From Turritopsis dohrnii (Eukaryota > Cnidaria > Hydrozoa > Anthoathecata > Oceaniidae): 64,000 nucleotides of DNA. Below are positions 1-11,283 of the stretch, in pieces. The position numbers and the translations under genes are program-made. The DNA is taken from assembly GCA_027922465.2 (NCBI GenBank), contig BQMF02000260.1, positions 310,001 through 374,000 on the forward strand, read 5' to 3'. The first letter of the stretch is position 1. The number at the start of each line of letters is the position of its first letter. Under the pieces are notes generated by a model, which ran no database searches, was not told where the DNA came from, and saw nothing but the letters and a program-made list of their open reading frames with translations.

Positions 1-2
1 TT

Positions 3-119
3 CGATTTTCCATTCCCATTTACATCAATTTCAACAAAGACTTCGACTTTGATTACAGGTTAGAAGTAGAAAGAGTAGATGGCAATGTCACTATCTACGG
101 TGTGAGTGATGACAGATTG
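3..119 (+). CDS. Possible 3' coding end of an unidentified gene
   Basis: From base 3 one frame reads 38 codons to a TAA at 117-119 with protein-like composition (alternating hydrophobic and charged residues, ending VTIYGVSDDRL). No initiation codon is inside the window, so if real it is the terminal exon of a gene entering from the left. I recognise no family. It could equally be chance or repeat-derived sequence; only 117 bases are visible. Confidence 0.2.
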
Positions 120-469
120 TAACGTATAAGATGGAACGTACCAGCATGCTCAACACAAACACCTTTGTGTCCTGGTGATTCGCAAATAACCTTTAATTAA
201 AAGGAAAACGTTGAGTAAAAGAACAATTATTATTTTTGTCAACCATCGTCGAATAAGTTTTCGGATTGTAAAATGACTTTTCTTGGGATATCAATTGATT
301 CTTCACCTTTCTTCCTCCTGCTTTTAAACCCCTCTGGCGCCTCCAGTCCAGAACAGATATTGATTAAACAACTTCTTTGGTCGAATGGATTACCCCCATT
401 GGATGTGATTTCCACTGCCACGTTCCATACATTGATTACACGAATAATCAATACTTACGAGTATCTTCA

Positions 470-613
470 TGTGTCAAATTGCAACCATTACATTTAAACG
501 GTGAAAACACTTACAAATATGTTTGAACAAATGAGACTGTGTCTTACCCTCACTAACACAGACACATTTCACAAGGTTTACACCGTAAAGTCTAATGGTT
601 GCAATTTGACACA
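470..613. repeat. Inverted-repeat MITE, about 144 bp
   Basis: The left arm beginning TGTGTCAAATTGCAACCATT at 470 is matched in reverse complement by the right arm ending at 613. The arms run about 40 bp with a few mismatches and include a shared CGGTGAAA/CGGTGTAAA segment. The middle is unique and non-coding, so a foldback, non-autonomous DNA transposon is the simplest reading. Short apparent ORFs on both strands here are by-products of the palindrome. Confidence 0.6.
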
Positions 614-1443
614 CGAACCATATGTACACAAGTTTTTTCTCAAATAAATTTTTGTGTTCATACATTTCCCGCGATTAACGATGAAAATTAGGCCGGGGGT
701 GAATATAAATAAACTTCATCATAATTTTAGTAAGATTCTATGTATTTGCCGTAAAAAATATAACTGTAAGTTTAATGATTAGAATTTAAATAATTGTTAA
801 TTATTTTTTTCAACTGTTTGGAAAAAAACATTGTGATATTGAAAAAGCTTCTCAGCTTTACCCCCGTCTATAGCTTTCGAGTTTTTATGTAAACAGAATT
901 AATTTATAGAAAGAACAAAGAGAGAAGAGAAAAAATGGCGAAACATTGTGGATATTTGAACAACTCAAAATTAGTTATTAAAACACATTTTCGGTCGAAA
1001 TGAGTGAAACAACAGTTCATTTCGTAATCTTCATAATTTATTGTATCTAGTTTTGAAGATGGTAAATTGTCCGCAAGAAATGTTTTGTTATTTGATTTTT
1101 TTTACGTGAGCGCCCTGACTAAAAAGTCAAATTTTCATAAGGAACGAATTTGGCCGAATTAAGGACGGAATCAGGTCGAATTTAGGTTGAATTATTTGAA
1201 TTATCATGTATAGCTCCATTTATTTCAACCAACAAACATGCTTGTTTACAGAAGTTTGCAAAAAACAAATAACATAATTATGTAAGTCAACGACAAATCA
1301 CATGAAAAAGACAAAAAAGTTTAGTTCTCTCACAATTTGTAACAAAAGACCCCCCTCAAAAATCAAAATTATACACAGCAATGATTCGCATGTGGTTTGT
1401 TTGACTTGTAATAGTAAAATTAAAGAGACGTGTCTGGTTTACA
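614..1443. other. AT-rich intergenic stretch
   Basis: No gene, RNA gene or clear element was found. Around 1140-1200 there are loosely repeated GAATTxxGGxCGAATT phrases, which recur more densely at 2480-2660. Confidence 0.4.
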
Positions 1444-2010
1444 GTCTTCTCATTATGAGGAGCGCGATCACGCTAGCGCTCGCTATAGCACTCCTAGAGC
1501 TAGCTCAGACGCGCTTTTAATCGCGCACGTAAATAGTCATTGTTAGAACTTTTAAAACTTTTTAAAAAAGCTTTTATCACTGAATATTTTTCTGTTCCTT
1601 TCGTCTCCATTTAAAACGAGTCTAATAATGTGTAATAAAAATTATAATGAACTACATGTTTCCAGTTTGAATAGTGCAGGTGGTATTGCATAATCATGTT
1701 GTTTAAATGAATGAACTGCTTGAACCATCAAGGATGGAGAACCCATGGTGCTTTTCAATGCAGTTTCCGATGGAAGATTTCAATCCAATTAAAAACATGC
1801 TCAACCTATTATTAGTTTTCGTGCTCAATTGATAACGAAACATATTAAGTGATCATTCACCAATTTGCTGTTGCTAGGGAGAACGACCACCATTGCTAAG
1901 GTAATTTTGAAATACCGTTCGTTATACGAATTCATTTCTTCACCTAACGAAAGAATATGAAAACATAAGTGGTACCAGTAGGACTCGTTTTCATGTTATT
2001 CAGTGAAATT
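1444..2010 (+). repeat. Dispersed repeat R1, copy 1
   Basis: The segment from about 1790 to 2010 (GTGCTCAATTGATAACG..., TTGCTAAGGTAATTTTGA, CTAACGAAAGAATATGAAAA) recurs in reverse complement at 49405-49612 and in direct orientation at 53250-53395. The flank at 1444-1520, with its GCTCGCTATAGCACTCCTAG phrase, also has a counterpart at about 49620-49690. The copies therefore belong to one interspersed element with internal length differences. No coding capacity is visible. Confidence 0.6.
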
Positions 2011-2273
2011 AAAAGGCATCTTAGTTTCCAGCCCCCTTTACTCTTTAACCGGGATTTCCACAAAGAGAAACTTGCGTAAGTTAAAACAACTGTTCAAAAA
2101 ATGTTTTAATACCCAAATTCGAGTGAAAGGTCGAAAAAAAGTAGGTGCGTGACATCGCGCGCCTTGGGATAGTTTAGCAGCACGATCTGTCACGCTGCTA
2201 CTGGTTTACATATTGAGAAGACCAGAGTCGAATGATGGAATATTTTTATTTTTAATTTTGTGATCACCTTCAT

Positions 2274-2406
2274 CATAGTTACTCGGAATAAACCCTGGTT
2301 AGGAAACTCCCGTGGCTTTCGTCCTGTTTGGCAAAATAATGCGGATCAAAACATTGAACGATAGTGGCACGAGTTTCCTAACCAGGGTTTATTCCGAGTA
2401 ACTATG
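2274..2406. mobile_element. MITE with perfect 36-bp terminal inverted repeats
   Basis: The left end CATAGTTACTCGGAATAAAC continues for 36 bases that are perfectly inverted at 2371-2406. The element is 133 bp. It is flanked by an exact 7-bp direct repeat, CCTTCAT at 2267-2273 and 2407-2413, which is the expected target-site duplication. The interior (about 60 bp) is non-coding. The perfect arms suggest recent insertion. The superfamily is not assigned: 7-bp duplications are uncommon, and the ends match none I can name securely. Confidence 0.85.
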
Positions 2407-2413
2407 CCTTCAT

Positions 2414-4301
2414 TTGTTTGTACGAAGTTGAAGGGTTTTGATAGCCCGTTCTTAAAAACATTCCCAAGTGATTCAGACATTCCCAGACGAATGTAGGTCG
2501 AATTTGGGACGAATTTTGGATCGACTTTGGATCGAATTGATAAAACTGTCCATTTTCAAAGTAACGATAAAAGGTCGAATTTAGTATAAACGTAGGACGA
2601 ATATTACTATATTAAAGGATGATTTTGATCGAATAAAGGACGAAAACAAAAAAGACGAATATGGACAAACATTTTGAGACGATCCCTTAATATACGAAAG
2701 GTGCAGAGAGACAAAAATGAGCAAATAAAACCATAAAACTTTGTGTGGATTTTTTTCTGTGAATCGTTCATGTCTTGATGTTTTGCCTGGATTTATTTTT
2801 GCGAATTTGGCCAAAATTCGCAAAAGTCACAAAAATTAATCCACATGAAAAAAATCCCCTTAAGGTAAGTTGCAATATTCCCTTTTGTTTTTCTTGCCTG
2901 GGGGCCATTAGTCTGTTAAGCTTATTTAGCACTAGTAAATCAGGGGTTAGTGCTCCTGTGAGTTCTAAAAGTCCTGGAGTTCACTTTGCAATGTCTTATT
3001 TGCCACTTGTATTTTTGGGTATTGGCAGTTTATTGTCATTTCTTCAGTGCTTCCAGTCATGTTTTTGCTGAAGTGAAGTTGTTTATTACATCATCTGCAT
3101 ATGTGTGGGTTTTTTTAGTGTCGGCTTACTTATTTGTTAACAAGTTTGGGAGTTTTTTTGTTCTGGCAGCAGTTAATTTTTCTTTCATCACTCATTATAC
3201 AAGTTACTAGTTTTTGTTTTATTATGTGGCAGCAGAGTTGTTACCATGTTGTTTTTCCTGTCGTTGGCTGTTAAAACTAGACCTCATTATCATAGTCAGT
3301 CATCCAGAGATATATATAATAATAATGCAGAGCAGGTGTCTTATCTTAGCGGTGGCCTGACTGGCTGAGACAGTAAAAAATTGGTTCGGGCCACCAAAAT
3401 TTTTGAAAACCAGTGTAGTGGTGGCTCGACTGGACAGGCGAAAAAAAGTATATACATTGTAAATGTGATTTAAGAATTTCCATTATATACAAGAGATTTG
3501 AATTTTATAATTTTTGTTTTTGCAATTTCAGCTCTTTTTTCTATTTTGTAAGCATTTCTAAGTGTGTCCAAATGAAATTGTAGAGTGTTATTGAATATCG
3601 GGCTATTAAAATTTCCTTTGGGCCACCAATCTCATATGCCAATTGATTTGAACTGTAATAAGATGTAAAGTGGAGCAGTTTTTCGGCTGGTCAAATTTTG
3701 GCAATTTTGTTAATTTAGACAATAACAATAACAATATCTTACCTGATAGTGTTACAAAAATTGATGCTTACCATCTTTACTTGTGTTTTTCAAATGATTC
3801 TGTTCCCTCCTTGTCACAACATTTATATTTTTCTAGTTCTTTGACATCTGTTTGGAATTCTGATTACAAATTGCGACGACTCCGTGAATTTGTTGCAATA
3901 TTTGGTGGGATATAGGGGTGCATATTTCTGTGGTTTTTTGTTGACAGTTCAGAACTAGTAGTTAAGAAATTGTCCTTGCAGGTTTTTCATGAGGAATTAT
4001 TTTTGTTGTTAGTTCATGTCACACATTCTGTCTTTCTTGACGGCAAAATCAGATTATGCACTATCCTCGTTGGATGCCTGTAAGATACCGCCCTTGCTCA
4101 CAGCCAGGCCAGACTAAAAAACTGTCCTTGTTGATGGTTTGTGTCAGATTAAATTTAGTTCTCAATTACCTTTGATATCTCAATCACTTAAATGTGTTGG
4201 TTTGTTATGCTGGCAATTAACAGAGCTTTGAAGAGCTTCCTGTATTCTCTTCTGGAGATCAGTTTTTGAGTTATGTCTTGATTTTTTATATCTCTTTTTA
4301 G
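2414..4301. other. Repeat-rich stretch upstream of the FERM gene
   Basis: At 2480-2660 short GTCGAAT/GACGAAT phrases are repeated irregularly. At 2795-2860 there is a degenerate copy of the dispersed repeat centred on AATTAATCCACxxGAAAA. From 2860 to 4300 there are T-rich open frames (for example 3670-3915) without recognisable domains. The N-terminal exon of the FERM gene was looked for here and not found. Confidence 0.4.
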
Positions 4302-7300
4302 AAAGAAACTTATGGTAACACATTGCTGGACTTAGTTGCTACTGAACTTAATTTATTGGAAAAAGACTATTTTGGGTTACGATATGTAGATAGTAATAAA
4401 CAAAGAGTAGGTATTTTGATCTATTTGGAAATGGGAATATGAATATTGTAACAGGATTTTGTGTATCCGATATGTGCAAGAAAAAGATGTACAGGAATCA
4501 TTTACTCTCACTAAAAGAAAGTTCATCTCATTGCTCTACATGAGGAAATGTTTTTAATCAAATGTTTCTTTCTTAGCATTGGCTAGATTGTAATAAAGAA
4601 ATTGCAAAACAGCTGAGAGGTAAGAACATGGTCTCAATTACTTCTTCTATTCCTCAATGTGCCTACGTTATTACAAATTTTAATGCCAACAGCTATGTTC
4701 TTCTTTCAATTTCAATTTTTCAGAATGTCGCCAACCATACATGTTCTTTTTTCGTGTGAAGTTTTATCCAACAGACCCAACAAAACTGAAAGAAGAAATA
4801 ACAAGGTAGACATGGCATATTTTCAGGAATATGTTAAAACAAATTTTAATTGATACCAAATATATTTAATATTTATTTATTTATGTATAACTTTTGATTT
4901 TTGTATAGATATCAATTGTATTTGCAGCTTAAAAGAGACATTCTTCATGGAAGGTGAGATGTCAACAGTTGAAGTGATATTTTCGATGAGTATTTTAAAA
5001 ACTTCTTACAATGAAACAATAAAACAAACAACTTGCCATCATATGAGCAAGCTAAAGCTAATACACAAACATCTACTTTTACCTCCATGTGGCGGTTTAC
5101 GATTTTTCTTTGACACAGTTTCTTCATAATACTATATTCGGAGAAATTTTCTCAAGAGTTTTGGCCTTTTTGTCGAAAGTTTATCCCACAAAAAATTTGA
5201 AATCAATCATTAATTAATAACTAAAACCAACAGTAAGTTTCTTCTGTGTTTTATGATTCATAACTTGACTCCCATCCATGAAAGGTGAATCTGCCCGAAA
5301 ATATACGATGTCAACACCTCTAAAACAAACACTATGCTGATTTTGTGTGAAAGAAATTTGCTTGTTTATATGAAGAAATTTCACGTCAGACTGAGATTTT
5401 CCTTCCTGGATCTCAATCTCGCCATTAAATTGCCATTAAATACATGTAATGGAAATGTTGCATTCAGAAATCTCAAATCTGGGCTGAACGTTCTTTTGCT
5501 GCAAAGCTTTGCTGAGGATAAGAACTGTTGTTAAATCAATGATGTGAATTGAAATAGCCTCTGAGACAGCATCTTGAAAAAAATTGGATATGCCTTAAAA
5601 GGATAAAATTTGGCATGGATTACATTTTGCGTTTTCTCGGAAATTAAATCCATGCGAAATCAATAAAAATTCGGCCAACCGCGAAATTAAATCCACGCTA
5701 AATGGAATTTTGAAAAACTTATTTTTTTAAGTTTTTCGAAGGGGTGGAGTAAAACAGACATAATTTTCAAATATTCTTTCTCTGTTTACATGATAAGCAT
5801 GATAAAGACTTAAAAACGATTTTTAATCAATTTCTATTATATTATCTCCTTGATTAAATGTACATTTCACATTTCTTGAATGTGTGAAAAATTTTATAAT
5901 TAGCGGATTTCTTGCTTTTTCTCTTCGTTTTGTTGATTCTTCCTCATAGCAACGTTTGTTGTTGATTTCAAGACCGATTTCTCCTCCAATAAAAACGAGC
6001 CTAGGATTTCTTCATCTTTGGGCTCGATGTAAAGAAGATGAGGATTAACCAATGAAGTTGAAAACAAGGGAAACGACAGAAATGATTATGATTTTCATAA
6101 GTAAATGTTAAATATTACATAAATAGTCGTTTTGAGAAGATAAAGTAGAGCATCTCCAAGTTATGCTTAAAATTTGAGTTTCTCCAAAATTACCTTTTTT
6201 CACTTGTCTGCGAAATTAAATCCACTCGAAATTTTCCAGGAAGGGCTTAACCGCAAAATTAAATCCACACAAAATTTTATCTACTTAAGCTTGGTTTCCA
6301 TCAGGCGCTAAATCGCGTTAAGCAGGTGGGCTAAATCGAGATAATTTTTGACGCGCAATGGAAACGATGATGAGTCATTAGCGCTTCAATTTTATCTCGA
6401 ATTAGCGCCGATTAACCCGGAATTTAAATATCAAAATTTTTTGATATTTTAACGCGAATTAGCGCGTTGCCACCTGCTTTATCAAAGAATACCGACATTG
6501 ATATTAGAAATTACTATGTTCAAAATCAAAATCTGATCTATTTACTCATTATTACAAGGAAGTTGAGTAAAATTTTGTTCAATATGGCAGAAAAAACGAC
6601 GAAAATGTTTTAAAATGCAATTTTAGCAGCAATTACAAATGGTTGCAATTACCTCAAGCCTACCAAATAGTATTCCCTATCATCAGCTTCAAGTTCTTGT
6701 ACTAACTGATGATATTCACCAAGCTATTCTCTTTTCAGAAAGATGTCTCGAACCCAAAATCTAGGTTGCCTCCTCTTACGTTTTTTTTTGTTGTTGTTCT
6801 TTTCTTCTTCTTTGTCTTAACAAGATCCAAAGCAAAAGTTCTTCCTCGATGTTATCTGTCATGTTTCATTCGAAAAAATAATTAAACCTGCGTCAATTTT
6901 ATTTTTAAGTGGAAACGTCTTCGCGCTTATACTCAATATGATTAACTCCACAGACAAAAATTAACCCGAAATAATTAACGCGTTTTAGCGCCTAATGGAA
7001 ACCAAGCTTAAGGTACTTGGATATAATTTAAGTAGACACCAAAAGCACACAACTTTTAAAATACACACTCACCCACACATCGTGGCAAAAATTAAGACTT
7101 GGTATCACTTCATAGAACGTAGAATGTTGTTCGTCAAAAAAGGCTCACTTGCTTCAAGCAAGCTTCAATACAAAGTTCAATTTCCATTCTATATATTAAT
7201 AGCCGATTCTCTGTCTGTCTGTCTGTCTTGCGAAATGGTAAATGTAAACAGTGAGAGAAAGTATTTCTTTTCTTTTGCGAGACGTCAGTGTAAAACCATT

Positions 7301-10300
7301 GCATTGAGACCCAAATCTAACGTGACATTTAGGGAAAATTATCTCGGTAACCAATAGGGATAACTGACGTTTTTTGGAGTCCGCAATATAGGCGATGGGG
7401 GTGGTGAATAATTTGGGCCTTGGGGACGGGTCTGTGACGTCATCAAAATATTTCATCAATGATATCTCTGTAACGGTTGATCGTAGCAAAACGATCCGAT
7501 ACATTTGTTTGATCAGTTTTCGAGCTCTACAACATAGGCACCCTTACCTTTGCCAATTCCTTAATTCTATTTTTCGTGAACTCAACGCATGCTGAACATG
7601 GGCGGCAAGCAACGCAGCCTTGGCGGCTAGTTAATAATCTATGCAGTCTCTAGTTCCTTTGAATACAACTTCACAAGAGATTGATTCTATTCTTCCTGTA
7701 AATTCCCATTACATTCTCACATTGGCTGGTTATATTTAGACTTCTTTGTCCCTTCAATAACATCACAGACTTAGCTGCTCACGTTGTCCAGGGTGAGATA
7801 TATTTTAATATGTTAACTATGGTTGTTGCTGTGATAAACCATTCTGAATGTGTTTACATGAATTGATTTGTAGCTGAAGTTGGTGATTTTGATGAAGAAG
7901 AACATGGAAAAGATTACATTAGTAATATCAAATTGTTACCTAGACAGGTAATCGTTGTTGTATCGAATCAGATGTTAGGGTCGTTTGTTTGTTTTTGAAA
8001 TTGACTTGGATTTTCTTTTGGTTGTGAATTACTTATCTTTATTACTGAATTAAGTATAAATTTTCGGTATGAAAACTTTTGTTCAAAACCTAATTTTCTT
8101 GTTTATAGAACGAACGACTTGAAGAGAAGATCATGGAATATCATAAAACATTAAAAGGCTATTCACCAAGCGAATCTGAAAATCGTTTTTTAAATTTGGC
8201 TCGTAGTCAAGATTTATATGGAGTTGATCCTCACCCATGCAAAGTATGTTGTTATCAGTGTCTTCAAATTTTAGTTTTCATAGCATCAGAACTTAAAGAT
8301 CGATCTTTGGTCATTCAAAAAATTATTAAGAAGATATTGTTTTTGTTTGATTACAAATCCACCAAAAACCCAATGTAAGCCATTCATTGGCCAGACTCAC
8401 ATTATCCCCAAATGCAGAGCGAAAAATACAGAAGTTGATATAATTAGATGTTTTTGGCTTTGATATAAAAAAAATTGCAATAGATGTCCCACTCTGCATC
8501 AACATCTGAGAACTTTGTATTTTCAAGATGTAATTGGGCTGGAAGTCAACTGATGTCAAATCACTGTCGCTACTTGTATTTGTCTTTTTTTTTTCAATTT
8601 TGGAATTCTGATCAGTGGATTAATTCCAACTCTGTAGTTACTTCATCATGCATGGTTTGACTGACAAAGAAAGTCCAAGTAATTTCGTTTTGTTTTTGTT
8701 TTAGGATCAGGAAGATCTACCATTATATTTAGGTTTAACACCACAGGGGATACAAATAATCCGAGAAGCGAGAAGAGTATCGGGATTTGTATGGTGAGTT
8801 TTTGATTGACACCTGTCCATTTTCTTGGATCACATTGAGCATCATCATAATGCTGACCATGTATTCTGTGCCTTTTCTTTTGTAGGCCCGATGTTAGTAA
8901 AGTTTCATACGATAACAAAATCTTTTATATTCAAACTTTATCAGAAAAGGTACAATTCCTGTTGTTTTCTCATCTTATTTTATTTGTGTATGCATTATGC
9001 TTAATCTTCTGCATGATTCTTGATTGTAGAAAAAAACCAACTATGCTTTTCGCTTGAATGATACCTCCTCATGCAAACATCTATGGAAATGTGCTGTTGA
9101 ACACATGGCATTTTACAGGTTTGAAGTAGCTAAAAATCTTGCTTTTAACCAATTAGATCTTGTAATTAAACCGATTTATTGTTTTTTGCAAGTTCCAAGT
9201 ATTTAAAAACAGTTCTTTTAGCCAATCAGATCTTGTAATTAAACCGATTAATTGTTTTTTTCTTTTTAGTGAGGAACCAATCAAAGCCCAGGGACCAAAA
9301 AGATCTGCCCTATCCCCACAAAATATCTTTCGTAGAAGTAAATATAAATATAGGTAATATATGTCATTCTTCATTTTCTTAATTTTTCTTCGTCCGTTAT
9401 ACTTTCCTCAACGAAGCAGATCTTCTGAAAAAAACATATCCTTAATCGAGTCATAGCGGTCTCGATTAGTGCGAGCTTACCATACATGCAGATGTAGATA
9501 CACTGTTTATATAGTATGTATTTTACAAGCTTCTTCATGGAGATAAAATATACCATTTTTAGTGGAAAAACAGAAAATGACTTGAAAAATGAATCTGAAA
9601 AAATACGACGATCAACGCCGCAAGATTTTGAAAGGTAAAAATATTTCACCATTCTTATTGCAAATCAAAAAGTTCGCGAAAAAGAGTACATAATAGTACG
9701 GTGAGTAAACGTACGTCTTTCTCCCTTCAATTTTTTTTATATTTCAAGACCATCCCATTATTTCCCAGTTAGCTTAATGGTCAAAAAGTCTCTGCGATGA
9801 AGAGCTCTTTTATTGAAATAGTGTGTGTATTTCTATAGAAATGCATTCCTTCGCAGTGTTTCCTTAAGTGTTACATTGCTGGGCAAGAATGGCAGTGGCT
9901 GATGACTCAGCAGAATTATTGTATTTTTTGGTTACCCTCTAATTAGCGCCCGGGCGCTTGTTCCAAATTTACAGATGTATTTTGGAATAACCAAAAACAA
10001 AGCATGCGAGAAAAACAAAACGGTATATTTTAAATATGAACTGAAAAATCTTGATTTTCCATCAGAAAGTTTGGAGAAGTAACAGTGGAATTTGTATATG
10101 CAACATTGTCAATTGAAACTTGTTTTTTGTCTTGCGAACCGAGATAAAAAAAAAACAGTGATCTTTTTTAAATTTTTCGGATTTTTCGGATAATTCGTTT
10201 TTTTTGTTGTTTTCTTTAAGGAAATCCAGTTTACGTTTGTCGGTCGTTCTCAACAACACGAAACAATTTCAATCCATGCCGAATCTTGGAAAAATTCCCC

Positions 10301-10764
10301 AACCGTACACAACTCCGACAGATGATAACGACAACAAGGAAATCCATGACGACGACGATGCACAGCAACACACTGAGACTAATTATTCAAAATCCGAAAA
10401 AGATGGTCCGACTGAATTATCGGAATTTGAAACGAAAGAGTTTCCTCTTGACCCGGAATCCAATCGGACCTCAATATTCCTGGATGATCAGGCATCAACA
10501 TCAAGCTCTACTGTTGACGTCAGCAATATATCCATACCTCCTCCGCCACCGATTATAAACATTGAGAACGTAGATGGTCTGGATGAAAAAGTGGAAGAAA
10601 TCCCATCCGTCAAAGAAGAGACTAAGCTCGCTCCAGTCCCACCGACTTCGACATCTCCACAAAATGTGGCAGATTTCTATAAAAATCCCTTGTTTTTACT
10701 TATGCTCTTAGCAGCTGCCATCATACCATTGGCGATTTTTATTCAGATCAAAAATCTAAGTTAG
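4302..10764 (+). CDS. FRMD3/FRMD5-like FERM-domain membrane scaffold protein (5' partial)
   Basis: Thirteen exons join in consistent phase: 4302-4406, 4577-4619, 4724-4805, 4909-4953, 7740-7792, 7874-7947, 8109-8243, 8705-8793, 8886-8949, 9030-9118, 9270-9353, 9563-9634, 10221-10764. They give 492 visible residues. The exons encode FERM hallmarks in order: [13 protein letters not shown] and HWLD (F1/F2), [29 protein letters not shown], and the F3 (PH-like) lobe ending [16 protein letters not shown]. An FA-type segment (FRRSKYKYR) follows. The last exon is acidic and Ser/Pro-rich, with PPPPP, then a hydrophobic C-terminal helix of about 20 residues beginning FLLMLLAAA, six residues before the stop. 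FRMD3 and FRMD5 also carry a hydrophobic segment near the C-terminus. The YGVDPHPCK and CKHLWKC wording fits FRMD3/5 best; EPB41L4/5 is the alternative. The role, linking membrane proteins to cortical actin, is inferred from the family. The first exon(s), before the KETYGN codons, are not seen. Confidence 0.88.
5615..6280. repeat. Degenerate GCGAAATTAAATCCACGC-type repeats in intron 4 of the FERM gene
   Basis: Phrases of the type CGCGAAATTAAATCCACGC occur at about 5630-5700 and again at 6205-6280, flanking AT-rich sequence. The same core (GCGAAAATTAATCCACGCGAA) recurs at 2795, 16570-16690, 51360-51510 and 52160-52330, so this is a dispersed family in this genome. No coding function is visible. 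Confidence 0.5.
6285..7011. mobile_element. TTAA-bounded TIR element, about 727 bp, non-autonomous
   Basis: The segment is delimited by TTAA at 6285-6288 and 7008-7011, with inverted ends GCTTGGTTTCCATCAGGCGC and its near-perfect complement (GCGCCTAATGGAAACCAAGC). The inverted match continues through CTAAAxCGCGTTAA. TTAA duplication is typical of piggyBac and Kolobok superfamilies. No transposase ORF lies inside, so it is non-autonomous. It sits in the 2.8-kb intron of the FERM gene, in the same intron as other repeats. Confidence 0.75.
7196..7610 (+). repeat. Dispersed repeat R2, copy 1
   Basis: The copy carries the family's marker phrases in order: GCCGATTCTCTGTCTGTCTG, GTAACCAATAGGGATAACTG, a CCGCxATAxAGGCGATGGGG block, GACGTCATCAAAATATT, GATATCTCTGTAACGGTTG and TTTTCGAGCTCTACAACAT. 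The same order recurs at 32204-32555, 32577-32800, 53600-53935 (reverse), 54640-54820 and 55085-55460. Short ORFs through it are not conserved between copies, so it appears non-coding. This copy ends just upstream of the exon at 7740. Confidence 0.7.
9142..9262 (+). repeat. Short tandem duplication in a FERM-gene intron
   Basis: About 45 bp around CAGATCTTGTAATTAAACCG is present twice, at 9142-9189 and 9218-9262, separated by about 30 bp and ending immediately before the polypyrimidine tract of the exon at 9270. Both copies keep the T-rich run, so the duplication supplies a spare pyrimidine tract. Confidence 0.6.
9764..9883. mobile_element. Foldback MITE family F, copy a
   Basis: This is a copy of the palindromic element described at 11178-11283. 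The arms TCTGCGATGAAGAGC and GCATTCCTTCGCAGTG flank the centre ATTTCTATAGAAAT. It lies in the last intron of the FERM gene. Confidence 0.6.
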
Positions 10765-10829
10765 TGCGATTAACAGATCTTTTATAACTATGTGTTCCGT
10801 CATTCCGAACTGCTGATTACGTCACTGTG

Positions 10830-10870
10830 ACGTAATGACCGTTCAATACGTAATGACCGTTCAATACGTC
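10830..10870 (+). repeat. Tandem 18-bp repeat in the 3' UTR region
   Basis: Two adjacent copies of CGTAATGACCGTTCAATA occur 65 bases after the FERM-gene stop codon, followed by a partial GACGT unit. The palindromic TGACGTAA/TGACGTGA phrases around them resemble CRE-type sites, but there is no evidence of use. Confidence 0.5.
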
Positions 10871-11177
10871 TCTGTGACGTGATAAACGCTAAAATGAAAT
10901 ATTACCTAGAAATATTCAACCAATCAAATGGTGTTTCACTTTTTTGGAGTAAATTTGAGTTGTTTTATGATAATCTCTTGAATTTGGTGTATTAGGTATT
11001 TCCGTCACAACACCCTAAGATTATTCACGGAAGATCGCAAAGGATTAATGGTGTACTTGGGTGAATCCTTCGCAATCCTTCAAGTTGCTGGAGTACAAGT
11101 GGAGGATTATATGATTACACGATAATTTTCATCCCAAGTCATTTCGGTTAGCTGGTCAGCTCACTTTGTCTACTCTC

Positions 11178-11283
11178 CCCAGTGCGCAAAATCGTCAAGA
11201 AGTCACTGTGACGAAGAGCATTTTCATTGAAATAGTGTGTATATTTCTATAGAAATGCACTCTTTCGCAGTGATTTTCCACCC
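11178..11283. mobile_element. Foldback MITE family F, copy b (best preserved)
   Basis: The order is CCCAGTGCGCAAAATCGTCA, then the arm AGTCACTGTGACGAAGAGCA, the centre ATTTCTATAGAAAT, and the inverse arm GCACTCTTTCGCAGTGATTT. The arms pair over about 25 bp, and complete copies end in the complement of the start (TTTTGxCCACTGGG). At least nine copies occur in this window. No ORF. Family assignment unknown. Confidence 0.7.

Noticed and set aside
2775..3210. Overlapping plus-strand frames with hydrophobic stretches
   Set aside because: They begin inside a dispersed repeat (NPHEKNP is its translation) and run through T-rich sequence; not a credible membrane protein gene.
3670..3915. Candidate first exon of the FERM gene
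   Set aside because: It does not contain the F1-lobe strand pattern expected before KETYGN and ends in a stop without a donor in the right phase.
4021..4092. Frame reading VFLDGKIRLCTILV, FERM-like at first sight
   Set aside because: The nearest donor (CCT|GTAAGA) is in phase 2 whereas the exon at 4302 starts in phase 0.
7196..7504. Protein-coding frame across R2 (also at 32325-32760, 53611-53895)
   Set aside because: Frames in different R2 copies are not homologous in one frame; stops and indels are scattered.
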